NCBI GenBank assembly: GCA_016271365.2 | Contig: CM057453.1 | Coordinates: 501,245,001 to 501,309,000, forward strand | Reading direction: 5' to 3' | DNA: 64,000 nucleotides | Source: Neoceratodus forsteri | Lineage: Eukaryota > Chordata > Ceratodontiformes > Ceratodontidae | Shown: positions 1-9,414 of the stretch, piece by piece | Layout: each line of letters starts with the position of its first letter | Numbering within the stretch: position 1 is the first letter of the stretch | Translations under genes and position numbers: made by a program | Notes under the pieces: model-generated | Told to the model about the DNA's origin: nothing | Databases searched by the model: none | Seen by the model: only the letters and a program-made list of their open reading frames with translations

Positions 1-815
1 TCAGCCTAGGTTTACCCTTGTCACTGTCCCACCCCCTCTTGACACCCTCCACTGTGCTCTCCTCCACCACCAGACTCCCGGGCAGTGCTTTCCATGGCCC
101 CACCACCCTGTCAGTGACGTATTGTGTCCTGTGCTCTGCCCTGTAATATCCCACCTCCAGCTTCCACTCATGCCCCCTGGTTGTGCCCCCTTCTGTAGTC
201 AGTACATCTGTTTGGCTCCACCGCTGTGTATCCCTGTTATATTTTTTAGAACCCCTATCATGTCCACCCTGTCTCTCCTCTCCTCCAGCGTATATGGCCC
301 ACACTCTTCCAGGCTATCCTCATAGGTCCTCCCTCCTATGCCCTGCATCATCCTGGTTGCCCTCCTCTGGACCCTCTCCAGCAGTACTACATCCTTCTTG
401 TGGTGTGGTCTCCTGCACTGCACATAGTACTCAGGATGCAGCCTGCCCGTGGCATTCTACAGAGGGTAGTTCACCTCCCTCCTCCTGGACATACTCCCAC
501 TAGCCATGCAACCCAGACTCCTGTGTGCTTTTGCCACAGTTCCTCTGCACATTTCCGTGTTGTTCATTGTGGCATCTACCACCACCCCCAGTTCCCTTTC
601 ACTCGCTGTGGCTTGCAGTGTGCCCCCCCAGGTGTAGACATGGCCTGGGTCTCTGACCCCCACTTGCTGCACCCTTCACATCCCTGGTTTACACCTCAGT
701 TTCCACCAGCTTGTCCACCCCTCCAGGGCCATCAGGTCCAACTGGATGGTCTCTCTTGCTACGTCCCCATCAGCCAGGGCTCCCAGTTTGGAGTCATCTG
801 CTTATGAGCTCATAC
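1..815 (-). pseudogene. CR1-like LINE, 3' part of ORF2 (reverse transcriptase tail)
   Basis: Minus-strand remnant of a CR1-clade reverse transcriptase downstream of the catalytic core. Two open blocks (672-457, then 423-199) carry the C-terminal CR1 signatures: 'ERELGVVVD', 'RSLGCMASG', 'VQRRATRM' and 'YTLEERRDRVDMI'. The same order occurs in the better preserved CR1 copies at 4.5-5.4 kb and 29.3-30.5 kb. The element is 5'-truncated near 815 and runs off the left edge. A frame change and stops between the blocks show that it is dead. I see no target duplication because the 3' end lies outside the window. Confidence 0.8.
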
Positions 816-1080
816 TACTCCTGACCCCCTTCCCCGTGACCATGCATTGTTCAGACACAATTGGCAGGGACTGTGCTACTACACTACTGAATCTTATTTC
901 TGATTTTCTAGGGGACACATATCTGTTGCATTGGTCCAGCTTCTATGCTATCCTGGAACACATCTTGTTATAGTGGGGACTGTATCACATTTCACTTCTT
1001 TTAAACAATGGTCACCCTCCTCAACAGTGATTACCTTGTGGCTACTACTACATGGACATTGCTGTATAATTGGTGTGCAA
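816..1080. other. No recognisable feature
   Basis: Short unique-looking stretch between the CR1 remnant and the Q-rich Myb/SANT remnant. It has no convincing ORF and no repeat that I recognise. It may be the left flank or non-coding part of the Harbinger-type element to its right. Confidence 0.4.
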
Positions 1081-1089
1081 CTGTTTAAC

Positions 1090-1840
1090 TTACCGGTCTG
1101 TTGGCTTGACCCGTCTTACTTGTACCAGCTCCTCCTTGACCCTTCGTCTGATGTCATCATGCTTCCTTTTCAGGGCCTTTACATCCCTGTTTGCTGTACC
1201 CACTGCATTCACCTTCTGGTGGGATTTTGTCCCATATTTCAGACTTGGCTGCCTTTGGTGTCGACCTGCTATGGAGCACATCATAGTTGGCATCAACTTC
1301 ATGCACCAGCACCACCTCCTCTCGTGATGTCCAGTGTGCTGCACGTATGCCTCTGCTTACTGTGCCACTTGCTGTTTGGTCTTCCTGGCTACTGGTTGGC
1401 CCTGGCTGCTGGCCCTGCTGCTGTGGTGCCACCGACTGTAGCAATGTACTTTGTTGCTGCTGTGTCTGCTGGGGCTGTTGTTGCAGCTGGGGCAGGTTCT
1501 GCTGTTGTTGCCCCTGCTGTGCATACAATGCTGCCTGTTGTGCATAGGCTAGCTGCTGTGTTAGCACCTGTTGCTGTGGGATGTATGGCGGTTGGTATTG
1601 TGCCTGTTGCATGGTGTACACACCTGTCTGTTGTTGCTGTGCATGCCTGTACTGCTGCTGCTACCATCTCTGTTCTGTGGGCCATCCTATGTTCACCATT
1701 CCTGGGTACTGTTGCATGTACTGCTGTTGTGCTGGTACTCCATGCTGTTGCATGTACTGGTAGGCATGCTGCTGCTGTTCAGCTCCCCGCTGTGTGGCAT
1801 GCTGCTGGCTTCTCTGTGGCTGCTGGTTTGGATTCATCCT
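1090..1840 (-). pseudogene. Harbinger-type Myb/SANT-like DNA-binding protein with Q-rich N-terminus (remnant)
   Basis: Read from about 1840 down to 1090 on the minus strand. It starts with a glutamine-rich tract (many CAG/CAA codons, with 'QQQYMQQ'-type repeats) of about 150 codons. A Myb/SANT-like (NAIF1/MSANTD-type) domain follows, beginning 'HWTSREEVVLVHEVD'. After a frame switch near 1290 it ends with 'VNAVGTANRDVKALKRKHDDI' and a basic helix. This domain is the accessory DNA-binding protein of PIF/Harbinger transposons; the family protein helps the transposase bind transposon ends in the nucleus. No DDE transposase is visible nearby. The plus-strand Cys/Val-rich ORFs over the same bases are shadows of the CAG-rich strand. 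A second, different Myb/SANT remnant lies at 63.0 kb. Confidence 0.65.
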
Positions 1841-2078
1841 TGATAATCTCCTGCTTGTCCTCCTTTGATTCTCAGGGTGTGAACTGTGTTCCTCCTGAGG
1901 CTCTTTTTAAGTGCTCCCAGAGCTGCAGATCAACACGTGCACATTTTCCACACGTGCGGAATGCCGCAAATGAGCTTATTTGCAGAATTCTGCACGTGCG
2001 CCACATGCCTTTGTGAATATCCTGCAGTTGTGGTTCCGCAGTGCTGCAGGCTTTTTTCCCGCAGCTGGGGGAATTTTG

Positions 2079-2123
2079 GCCTTCTTTGTGAATCCTGCCC
2101 TAGGGGCAGGATTCTCAAAGAAC
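2079..2123. repeat. Near-perfect palindrome formed by two abutting terminal repeats
   Basis: The sequence TTCTTTGTGAATCCTGCCC is followed at once by TA and its inverted copy GGGGCAGGATTCTCAAAGAA, centred near 2101. The right half matches, in inverted form, the end of the element at 2994-3011. The simplest reading is that the right terminal repeat of one DNA transposon lies directly against the left terminal repeat of the next. Confidence 0.6.
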
Positions 2124-3011
2124 AGCAAAAATCCTGCAGCTGCAGGAAAAGGCTTGCAGCACTATGGAAATGCAGTTGCGCGATATTCTTAAAGAAGATC
2201 CCGCAGCTGAGGGAAATCTGCAAAAAGTCCCACAGCTGCGGGAATCCCGCAAGTGCTTTTGGATCCGCAGCTGTGGAAATGGCTGAGGAGGCACAGCAAT
2301 AGTAAATCCATGTAACTGAAGCAGCAGACCTTAACATTGCTGTCATTGTATGAGGCTGACAGTACCCACAAGGATACCTGCAACCAGTCCCTCAAATGGG
2401 ACCACTGCAGCACCACTGGTACCAGCAATACCATGGCACCACTGTGGCCGACAGTCACTGCTGTTGTCCCTCCCTGGGGTTATCCTGTTTCCTGCGGGAA
2501 TGGCACTCACTGTTGGCTGGTCAGGCTGTACTGCCTGTGGGGCTCTGTCATGGGCTGCACTGGGTCTGGTGGTTGTTGCCTGTTGCCATACTGTATCATG
2601 GCAATGTATGCTTTTGTTGCCATAACACCAGCCACTGCAATACTATCTGGGATGCTATTACCTGTGCCTCACCTCCACCTTAATTGATTCCAATTGCTGG
2701 GGCACTACTGCAGTTTGCTGAGGGAGAGTTACACCTCATTCCATTGTGTGTAACATTTTTTCTGCAACTGCGGAAAAAAACTGGCTGAGAATAGCCTTGC
2801 AGGAGCTGTGCCTTACTTATCTCACACCTTTTTTTCTTCAGGGACTTCCACAGCTGCACTTTTTTCCACAGTCCGTGGTGTTTTTTTCCACAGCTGCAGA
2901 GGTTTTGTGAATAGCACTTAGAGCAAACTCCCCTTTTTTTCTGTAGCTACGGCAGTTTGGGGGACTTAGGGAAGGTTTTGCACCTTCTGAAGGCTTTGTG
3001 AATCCAGCCCC
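2103..3011. mobile_element. Non-autonomous DNA transposon with 18-bp terminal inverted repeats
   Basis: Left end GGGGCAGGATTCTCAAAG (2103-2120) and right end CTTTGTGAATCCAGCCCC (2994-3011) match at 16 of 18 positions when one is reverse-complemented. The roughly 0.9-kb interior is rich in CTGCAGCTGCGG-like motifs and has no convincing transposase ORF. Closeness to the Myb/SANT remnant suggests a PIF/Harbinger relative, but I cannot identify a clean 3-bp TSD, so the superfamily is inferred. Confidence 0.5.
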
Positions 3012-3790
3012 AGGTGTTTACTTCTAATAATACAAAACTGGCTTTTATTTATTGTATTTTGATGTGTTAGTAATTACTTTCTACTTTTATAATAAAATAT
3101 TTGCCAGTGCAGTGAAACAAGTGAATTTTCACCTTTGTTTTTCACACTGCTGGCAAAAAAAGAATTCAGTGTAATTCTGGTATTGTGATGTCTGAAACTG
3201 CCAGCTACTTAAGAACCCAGTGCAGTTCACTGAGAAACTTCATAAATTGTTCTCCCTTTTTCAAGGGAAATAGATACTTCTTTCAGTACCAAACTTTGCC
3301 TTTTATATGTTTGCACTATTGTGGTCTATCTGTATGATTTTACAATTTTTAAAACAATAATTGGTTCTCTTTTCTTCTTCCCAAGTAAAATCTGGTTATG
3401 AAGAAAATGTCATCCACTAAATTATACCAAAAGAGCATAAGTTTATCTAAAATAACATATTTCTATTAAATATATTATGTTTTGGAGGTAGGAAGTGTTA
3501 TTTCTCCATAAAACATCTGAAAACAGATTTGCAGTTTCCCATTGAAATACACTGCCAGCCTTGCCTGTAAAGCGTTTCTGACATCATAATACAAGAATTC
3601 CATTGGATTCTTTTTTTATGAACAGTTGGCAAAATACAAATACAATTATGAAAATGCAAGTAAAGAAACAAATAAAAGCACATTTAATGACTGCAGAGGC
3701 ATCTAAAGGCCCCAAACCTTCATTCTGTAAGATATACATCCTTACTAAGCACTTGCTCTTTAACCAAACTGGTAATTGTGATATCCCTTT
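3012..3790. other. AT-rich stretch, nothing recognised
   Basis: About 780 bp of AT-rich sequence with only short chance ORFs on both strands. I saw no terminal repeats, no tRNA-like head and no LINE motif. Confidence 0.4.
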
Positions 3791-3799
3791 ACCGTGATA

Positions 3800-4330
3800 A
3801 GGCATCCTTGGGGAGCTGGCAAGCAGGAGAATGCAGGAGCTGGCTTTCCACACAACCTGCCATGCAGCAGCCCTGAGATAGCAGTGAAGGGCAACCCACG
3901 ACTATGGAGTCACTTCAGAAAGCAGTCAGTCTGATAACACAAACTATCGAGTGACTGGACAAGAAGCTGGATCAGCAAACTGAGCACCTGGTCCTTATAG
4001 AACAAAGAAGAGGTGTTATAGCTAGCTCAATGGAGGAGGAGGCTAGCAAGTTGGTTTGGAAATGCGCTGGACGAGACTGCCACCATGGTAGAAGACCAAG
4101 CAGCCATCCAGAACAGATTGGAACAGCTCACAAATTTAGTGAAGGCCGCCACCATAAGACTCCTGGGGGTCCTTGATGGTTCAGAGAAGGAGGAGACTTG
4201 ACAAAATTTCTTGAACTAGGGCTGGGCAGACTGTTCTGCTGCTTATTGGATTCCTCCCCTGCCCTTGGATCCGGTACTTACCCACAGACTTGGATAAATA
4301 TGGACTTTGCTGAATATGTCCGGTTCCAGG
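3800..4330 (+). pseudogene. L1-like ORF1 (coiled-coil plus RNA-binding) remnant
   Basis: Broken reading frames give a coiled-coil-like stretch ('LDKKLDQQTEHLVLIEQRRG', then 'EDQAAIQNRLEQLTNLV'). This is followed by a segment resembling the start of the L1 ORF1 RNA-recognition domain ('IRLLGVLDGSEKEE', comparable to the family pattern 'N-I-R-x-x-G-[IL]-P-E-G'). In L1-type LINEs this protein is a trimeric RNA-binding chaperone. Stops and at least one frame change break it. The assignment rests on short motifs only. The plus-strand CR1 follows directly. Confidence 0.4.
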
Positions 4331-4470
4331 TCTGTGGGTAAACATTTCAGGTTTGCTTTGTTTTTGGTTTTTTTGTCTCACCATGACTCAGCAGCTACAC
4401 ACCATCTTCAGCTCTGTCTGATGCTCACCCACATGTGATGCTGCTGCAGCTGTGCTCTCTTCCCTCCTGG

Positions 4471-5447
4471 CTCTGATATAGGTGACATTGCAGAGGGTCT
4501 GGAGGGAAAGGTATGCCTCTTTGCAGATGACACAAAGATCTGTAACAGAGTTGATACACAAGAGGGGTTTGAAAAGATGAGAAGGGACTTGGTAAGGTTG
4601 GAGGAATGGTCAGACATATGGCAACTTAGATTCAATGCAAAGAAGTGCAAAGTAATGCACCTGTGAAACAAAAACCCAGGAGAAGAGTATACAATAGCAG
4701 GGGACGTACTAACAACAACATAAATGGAAAGGGACCTGGGGGTAGTCATATCAGATGACCTAAAGGTGGGTAAGCAATGTGAAAAGTCAGTAAGGAGAGC
4801 CAGGGGGATACTGGGATGCATAGGAAGGGGCATCACAAGTAGAAAAAGGGAAGTGATTATCCCTCGGTACAGACAGTTGGTGAGACCCCATCTGAGTACT
4901 GTGTGCAGTTTGGAGACCTCATCTATGCAAGGACATAGACAGGATGGAAGCAGTCCAGAGGAGGGCAACTAAAATGGTGCAGGGTCTGCAGCAGAAACCA
5001 TATGAAGAGAGAGACTGAGAGAGCTTAATATGTATACTCTTGATGAAAGAAGGGACAGGGGGGACATGATAAAAACGTTCAAGTACCTTAAGGGAATCAA
5101 CAAAGTCCAGGAGGGTAGCATCTTTCAGAAAAAGAGATGTGTAAGAACAAGGGGGCACAATTTAAAGATAGAGGGGGGACGGCTCAGGGGTAATGTAAGG
5201 AAATTTTTTTTCACAGAGAGAGTGGTGGATACATGGAACAGCCTTCCTGAGGAGGTCGTTGGGTCTAAAACAGTGGTGGAATTCAAACATGCATGGGACA
5301 GACAGAAGGTAATTATAGTGGGGGGTTGCAGGAAGTAGGTTGTTGGTTAACTAGAATCTGCAGCTTATCCAGTAGGTAGGGAAATGGGCAGACTGGGTGG
5401 GCCAAGTGGTCCTTATCTGCCATCAAAGTCTATGTTTCTATGTAGAG
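4471..5447 (+). mobile_element. CR1-like LINE, 5'-truncated 3' end
   Basis: Starts inside the reverse transcriptase just before the catalytic box ('VCLFADDTKICNR', about 4508-4545) and runs through the thumb region ('ERDLGVVISDDLKVGKQCEK', '[14 protein letters not shown]', 'YTLDERRDRGDMIKTFKYLKG'). The last frame stays open to 5338. The 3' UTR carries the family motif GGGCAGACTGGGTGGGCCAAG and ends in a TCTATGTTTCTATGTA-type tail, as expected of CR1. A stop and a frame change near 4660-4720 and 4970-5020 inactivate it. It is the best guide to the CR1 3' end in this window. Confidence 0.85.
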
Positions 5448-6050
5448 GTCACTCAGTAGGACTCTCGCCCAGATGCCACTGGCACACCATGCTTCACACA
5501 GAGTGTCAGCATAGGTGACCTGCAGCATCCTCCAGTGGGGAAGCAGAGCAGAATGGGTGTCACGTGTCATCAGCACTCAGGATATATAAACCTGTAAGTA
5601 TACCACGCGGCTGCAGAGAGAGTGAGCGGGTAGAGAGATAGCACGAATGGGGGTTGGGGGGGAGAGAGAGAAAAACTGACCATTGCAGCATCATCAGCCG
5701 CCTCGGTGGTGATGCTTCCCACCACCCAGACCTCCAAACCCACAAGGCTGGTTTTGGCAGTGAGTTTTGCCAGACCTCCTATGGCTGGTGAAGGCCCATC
5801 AACTTCAGAACTCCTGACAGCCCCGTCAACATCGTAGGCCCTACTGCTGAGACCTCAGAACTCTCAAGGTTGGCTGGCAGTGAGTTCCGCTGGACCTACT
5901 ATGGCCGGCAATGGCACATCGACATCGGGGCTCCAGTCTCCCCCATCAACATCGCAAGGCACTTCTTCAGTACAGGCCACTGTCAACATGCAGATAGTGC
6001 TCTCTTCCTTTGTGGAGATAATACAGCTCCTGCTCCTCCTACACCATCAG
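5448..6050. repeat. Unidentified block with a 120-bp imperfect tandem duplication
   Basis: GGCAGTGAGTTTTGCCAGACC (from about 5756) recurs as GGCAGTGAGTTCCGCTGGACC (from about 5876), a 120-bp (40-codon) period that stays homologous for most of a unit. On the plus strand this reads as a Ser/Thr/Pro-rich segment with paired motifs ('PPMAGEGPSTS' and 'PTMAGNGTSTS') interrupted by one stop. It may be the 5' region or ORF1 N-terminus of a LINE, but I recognise no family. The Tx1-B reverse transcriptase fragment ends against it. Confidence 0.45.
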
Positions 6051-7626
6051 TTATGCTTTGATACAATTCTTTCTTTGTGACTAGAGTAGCTTCCTCAGTT
6101 GTTATGCTCCATTGTTCAATTTTCTTAAAGGTGTCAATTATGTATTGGAGGAATGTCTCTTTTGTCATACTGTATGGAAGTGTGTTTTCCTTTCTTCCCA
6201 TAATAACAATATATTGTCCAGATCTCTATGGGCCCAGTTATGCCAGTCTTTACAGTGGGGTAAAAGTAATGGTTTGATATTAATGGATATAAAAAACTAT
6301 AGGATTTAACATTCCTAAACCACCTCTTTTACAAGGCAGATAAGTGTAATTTCTTTTTATGGGGTTGAGTCTACTTCCTCATAGAGCTTGGAAGAAAAGG
6401 TTATATATTTTGGTCTCTAATTCCATGGGGTGGAAAAACTGTGCTTACATATAAAAATAGAGGCAGTAGTAGTGTTTTGATGAGAAGTACTCTTTTCATT
6501 TTAGAGATTTGCATGTTTCTCCATTTCAAAGTTAAACCCATACCTTCTTTTATCTTCTCTTCCCAGTTAACTTTTTCTACACTTGGCATACCAAATGTGG
6601 TGCCTAATAGTTTGAGACCTTCTGTTACTATGGGTATATCTGCCACCATTGTGTGGTGATCCTCATTTTTGTTCCATAACTTCATTGCTTTGCTTTTACT
6701 AACATTAATTTTAGCATTAGATATCTTAGTGAAATCATATAATACTATTCTGGCTTTCCATCCAGATTCTTTGTAAGCAATGAATAGACAAAGATCGTCA
6801 GCACATGCCATGCTTTCTATAGGAGGTGTCTGGTCACCGATAGAGATTCCTCTAATGTTCTGGGATAGATTAATTTTTTGAATCAAAATATCTATTCCAA
6901 AGATGTAACGCAGGGGACTTAAGGGGCAACCCTGCCTTACACCCTATTTTAGTTTTGTGGCTAGAACCTCGTATTTGATTTCTCTGGCCCTTATTTACAA
7001 TATCTCTTATTTGTATGAGATTGTCAACAGTGGTTCTCACTGGATAGAACATGTCTGAGATGCAGATATAATTTTCAGAGTTACTTTGCTTAGACGTTTA
7101 GTATGTATTTTAGTTAGTATTTTCTGATCCGAATTTAATAAAGATATAGGTCTCCAGTTACTTAAATCTGTTAGGTCACCGTTTTTAAATAATAGCATCA
7201 TGGTGGCTTGGAGCCACTGACTAGAAAACTGTGTTGCCTCCAAAAGTTCATTAAAGAGTTCTTTTAATATTACTCCCAAGATGCTCTGGAAGTTTTTGTA
7301 AAATCCTGAACTTAAACCATCCAGTCCAGGGACTTTGTATAAAGGAAGTGTTTGAATGGCTTCATCAATTTCTGGTAAACATAGAGGTTGAATCAGTACT
7401 CCTTTCTCTAATTCTGTTAGTTTACTTGGGATGATGTTTGAAAGTATGCTTCCACCCTCTTGGTTAACATGTGAGGTTGTGAAAAAGTTTTCATATTTGT
7501 ATTCAATAAATTTTAAAATCTGTTCACTTTGTGTTAGAAGCTTACCCTGATAATTTTTGAGACTGTTAATAACTTTTGTTTTATTTCTTTCTTGATTACA
7601 TTTAAATATATCTATAGATCCTTTTT
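6050..7626 (-). pseudogene. Tx1-B LINE ORF2, reverse transcriptase segment
   Basis: Continuation on the minus strand of the LINE whose endonuclease lies at 13.9-15.0 kb. In order come the finger/palm entry ('NGDLTDLSNWRPISLLN', about 7190), a broken 'GCPLSPL' box near 6910, and the catalytic box as 'ACADDLCLF' (usual Y/F replaced by C). The thumb follows ('KINVSKSKAMKLW', 'LKLLGTTFG', 'MKRVLLIKTLLLPLFLYV'). An open block of 161 codons spans 6886-6401. The element stops near 6050 without the usual C-terminal zinc-knuckle region, so it is 3'-truncated or was deleted against the block at 5.45-6.05 kb. Several frame changes occur. Confidence 0.8.
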
Positions 7627-8263
7627 ATGGCTGTGGGTGGAGCCTACAGCCATCTTGATGTCTGTAGCTGGAAAAATGCAGTATCGTGGAACACATTTTT
7701 GGAGTTTTCAATGTATCCTTCCACATCTACAAATCACTATGCCAATTGAAATAAAATACTTCCTTCTTTCTGTTTAGGATGTTGGAGACATAACTCCAAG
7801 CTGCTTTGAAATACTTAGCATTTAAACATTTTCTTGCTACTAGCTTCAGTTGGGCAGGTATTCTCTTTCAAGAAAGATTCATACCTCATAAATGTCACCC
7901 TTTTTAAGCAAAGAATCTCCAAAAAAAGATTTACACTGTTTTTCTAACCTCTTAAGATACTATCTGATATGAACTGTCTCAGTCATATGCCAGGTCTTCT
8001 GTGAACTATCCATTCCAGGCTAAATATATAGCAATCAGCAGGCATTTTTTACTATGCTTTTTGGGAAAAAAATATATTGCGTTACAGTAAACACACACAC
8101 ACTACACACCATCCTCATGGCCACAACATTCAAAATAAATTCTACAATCTAATATGTTAGATTGTGGACCACCTGCCACATACAAGGTACGAATCCAAGA
8201 CGCAGATGAAAAACACTCAGCTCCTTCCTGAATTTCAAATTTGGCACCTTTTCTGAAAGCTGT
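7627..8263. other. AT-rich left arm of the block interrupting Tx1-B
   Basis: About 640 bp with no credible gene. It begins with ATGGCTGTGG (7627-7636), whose inverted copy CCACAGCCAT (13,863-13,872) closes the block on the right, which suggests terminal inverted repeats of a DNA transposon. The flanks give no clear TSD. It contains one copy (7987-8045) of a direct repeat whose partner is at 13,689-13,742, and a short AC run near 8090. Confidence 0.4.
7987..8045 (+). repeat. Direct repeat, left copy (partner at 13,689-13,742)
   Basis: The words GTCTTCTGTGAACTATCCA and GGCTAAATATATAGCAATCA occur in the same order in both copies. The left copy has about five extra bases in the middle. The copies flank the whole L2-a element, so they could be remnants of a long duplication made on insertion, or internal repeats of the transposon that hosts L2-a. 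Confidence 0.65.
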
Positions 8264-8567
8264 TTTTGGCTGCTTGGACTCTGTGAACTGTGTTAGCTGG
8301 GTGCCATTTCTCTTAAATTACTGCACCAGGGAAATTAATTCTCCTCTAGGGATCCTCAGTGCTGATTTAATTCCATCTTACTGAAATTTAATTTAAGGGA
8401 TCCACGGTGCTGATGTTTTTGGTTGCTTGGACACTGTGAACTGTGTGCAGTTTCTTTTTCATTACTGCACCAGAGTAATTTAATTCTCCTCTAGGGATCC
8501 TTGGTGATGATTTAACTACATTTTACTGATATTTAATTTAAGGGATCCACAGTGCTGATGTTTTGGC
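8264..8567 (+). repeat. Two 152-bp tandem monomers at the 5' end of L2-a
   Basis: TTTTGGCTGCTTGGACTCTG (8264 on) recurs as TTTTGGTTGCTTGGACACTG (8416 on). Both units continue through TTAATTCTCCTCTAGGGATC and end with AAGGGATCCAC(G/A)GTGCTGATG. Such head-to-tail monomers are typical of LINE 5' UTR promoters. A 5' tandem arrangement is also present in L2-b, so a promoter role is plausible but inferred. Confidence 0.65.
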
Positions 8568-9414
8568 ATTAGACTGAGTTTCTACATTGTTTATTGTACA
8601 GCAGAGTATTGGAGCTGTTCGCCGGTGCAGTTCTCATTCACTCTGTGCACATTTTCCTTTGGGATATAAGAATTTGTACCTGGGGCTGCTTTAATTAAAA
8701 ACAAGTGCACACTTCCTTGCACCTGTTCTTTAAGCTCAAAATCACACTCTCACAACCTTACTGTAACTGGGGCAACTTTAATAATTAGTGGGGAAGTTTT
8801 AATTTAACCCTGGGACTGTGGCGCGGGGACTTAGCTCTGCCTGCCACTGCTGTACTTGCTGCTAAAGTTCCCCACAGCTGCTGTGTGGCTGCTCTCCACC
8901 CCCCCAGTACCCTTCCACCCTTAGCTGGCTTTGTTTATATAGCCACAGGTCGTCACGTGTTGGAGGTGGTGCACTGCACAGTTTTATTTCTATCAGCACT
9001 TTTTTCCACCTGCAGGTTATCCTATTGCTCCACTAGATGTCGCCGTGACACTTCTCTGCTTAGTGCACATTCTGTCAGGTAATCAACTTCTATCCCTGGC
9101 TGCGATCCATCTCAGTCTGGCCCACATTCCACAATTCTTCTGTATGGCATAGAGAGGTACAGTGATTCCTTGTGCCTTGAAGTGCCTTTCTAGTGCTCCT
9201 TACCTAAGCTGAATCTTATCTCAGTTTGAATTTCTCCTGTCCATACGGTTCCTGATCTCTAATAATTTGCTCTGTCTTAGGGGAAGTCTCTACCTCCTGC
9301 CTCCTATTTGGCCTCATTCTGCAGTGCTCTTCTCTCCTTGTTCTTGGCTACACTTTAGTCAGCTCTGGATACTACAGCCAGGACACTGGCTGAGACTATC
9401 CTTAAGCAAATACA
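8568..9414 (+). other. L2-a 5' region without a clear gene
   Basis: About 850 bp between the tandem monomers and the first long ORF. No recognised domain is present on either strand. It is probably the 5' UTR or a degraded leader of L2-a. Confidence 0.4.

Noticed and set aside
931..2016. Long plus-strand ORF of 361 codons rich in Val, Ala, Cys and Leu
   Set aside because: It is the complement of the CAG/CAA-rich Myb/SANT remnant, and its odd composition follows from the glutamine codons. No domain is visible in it.
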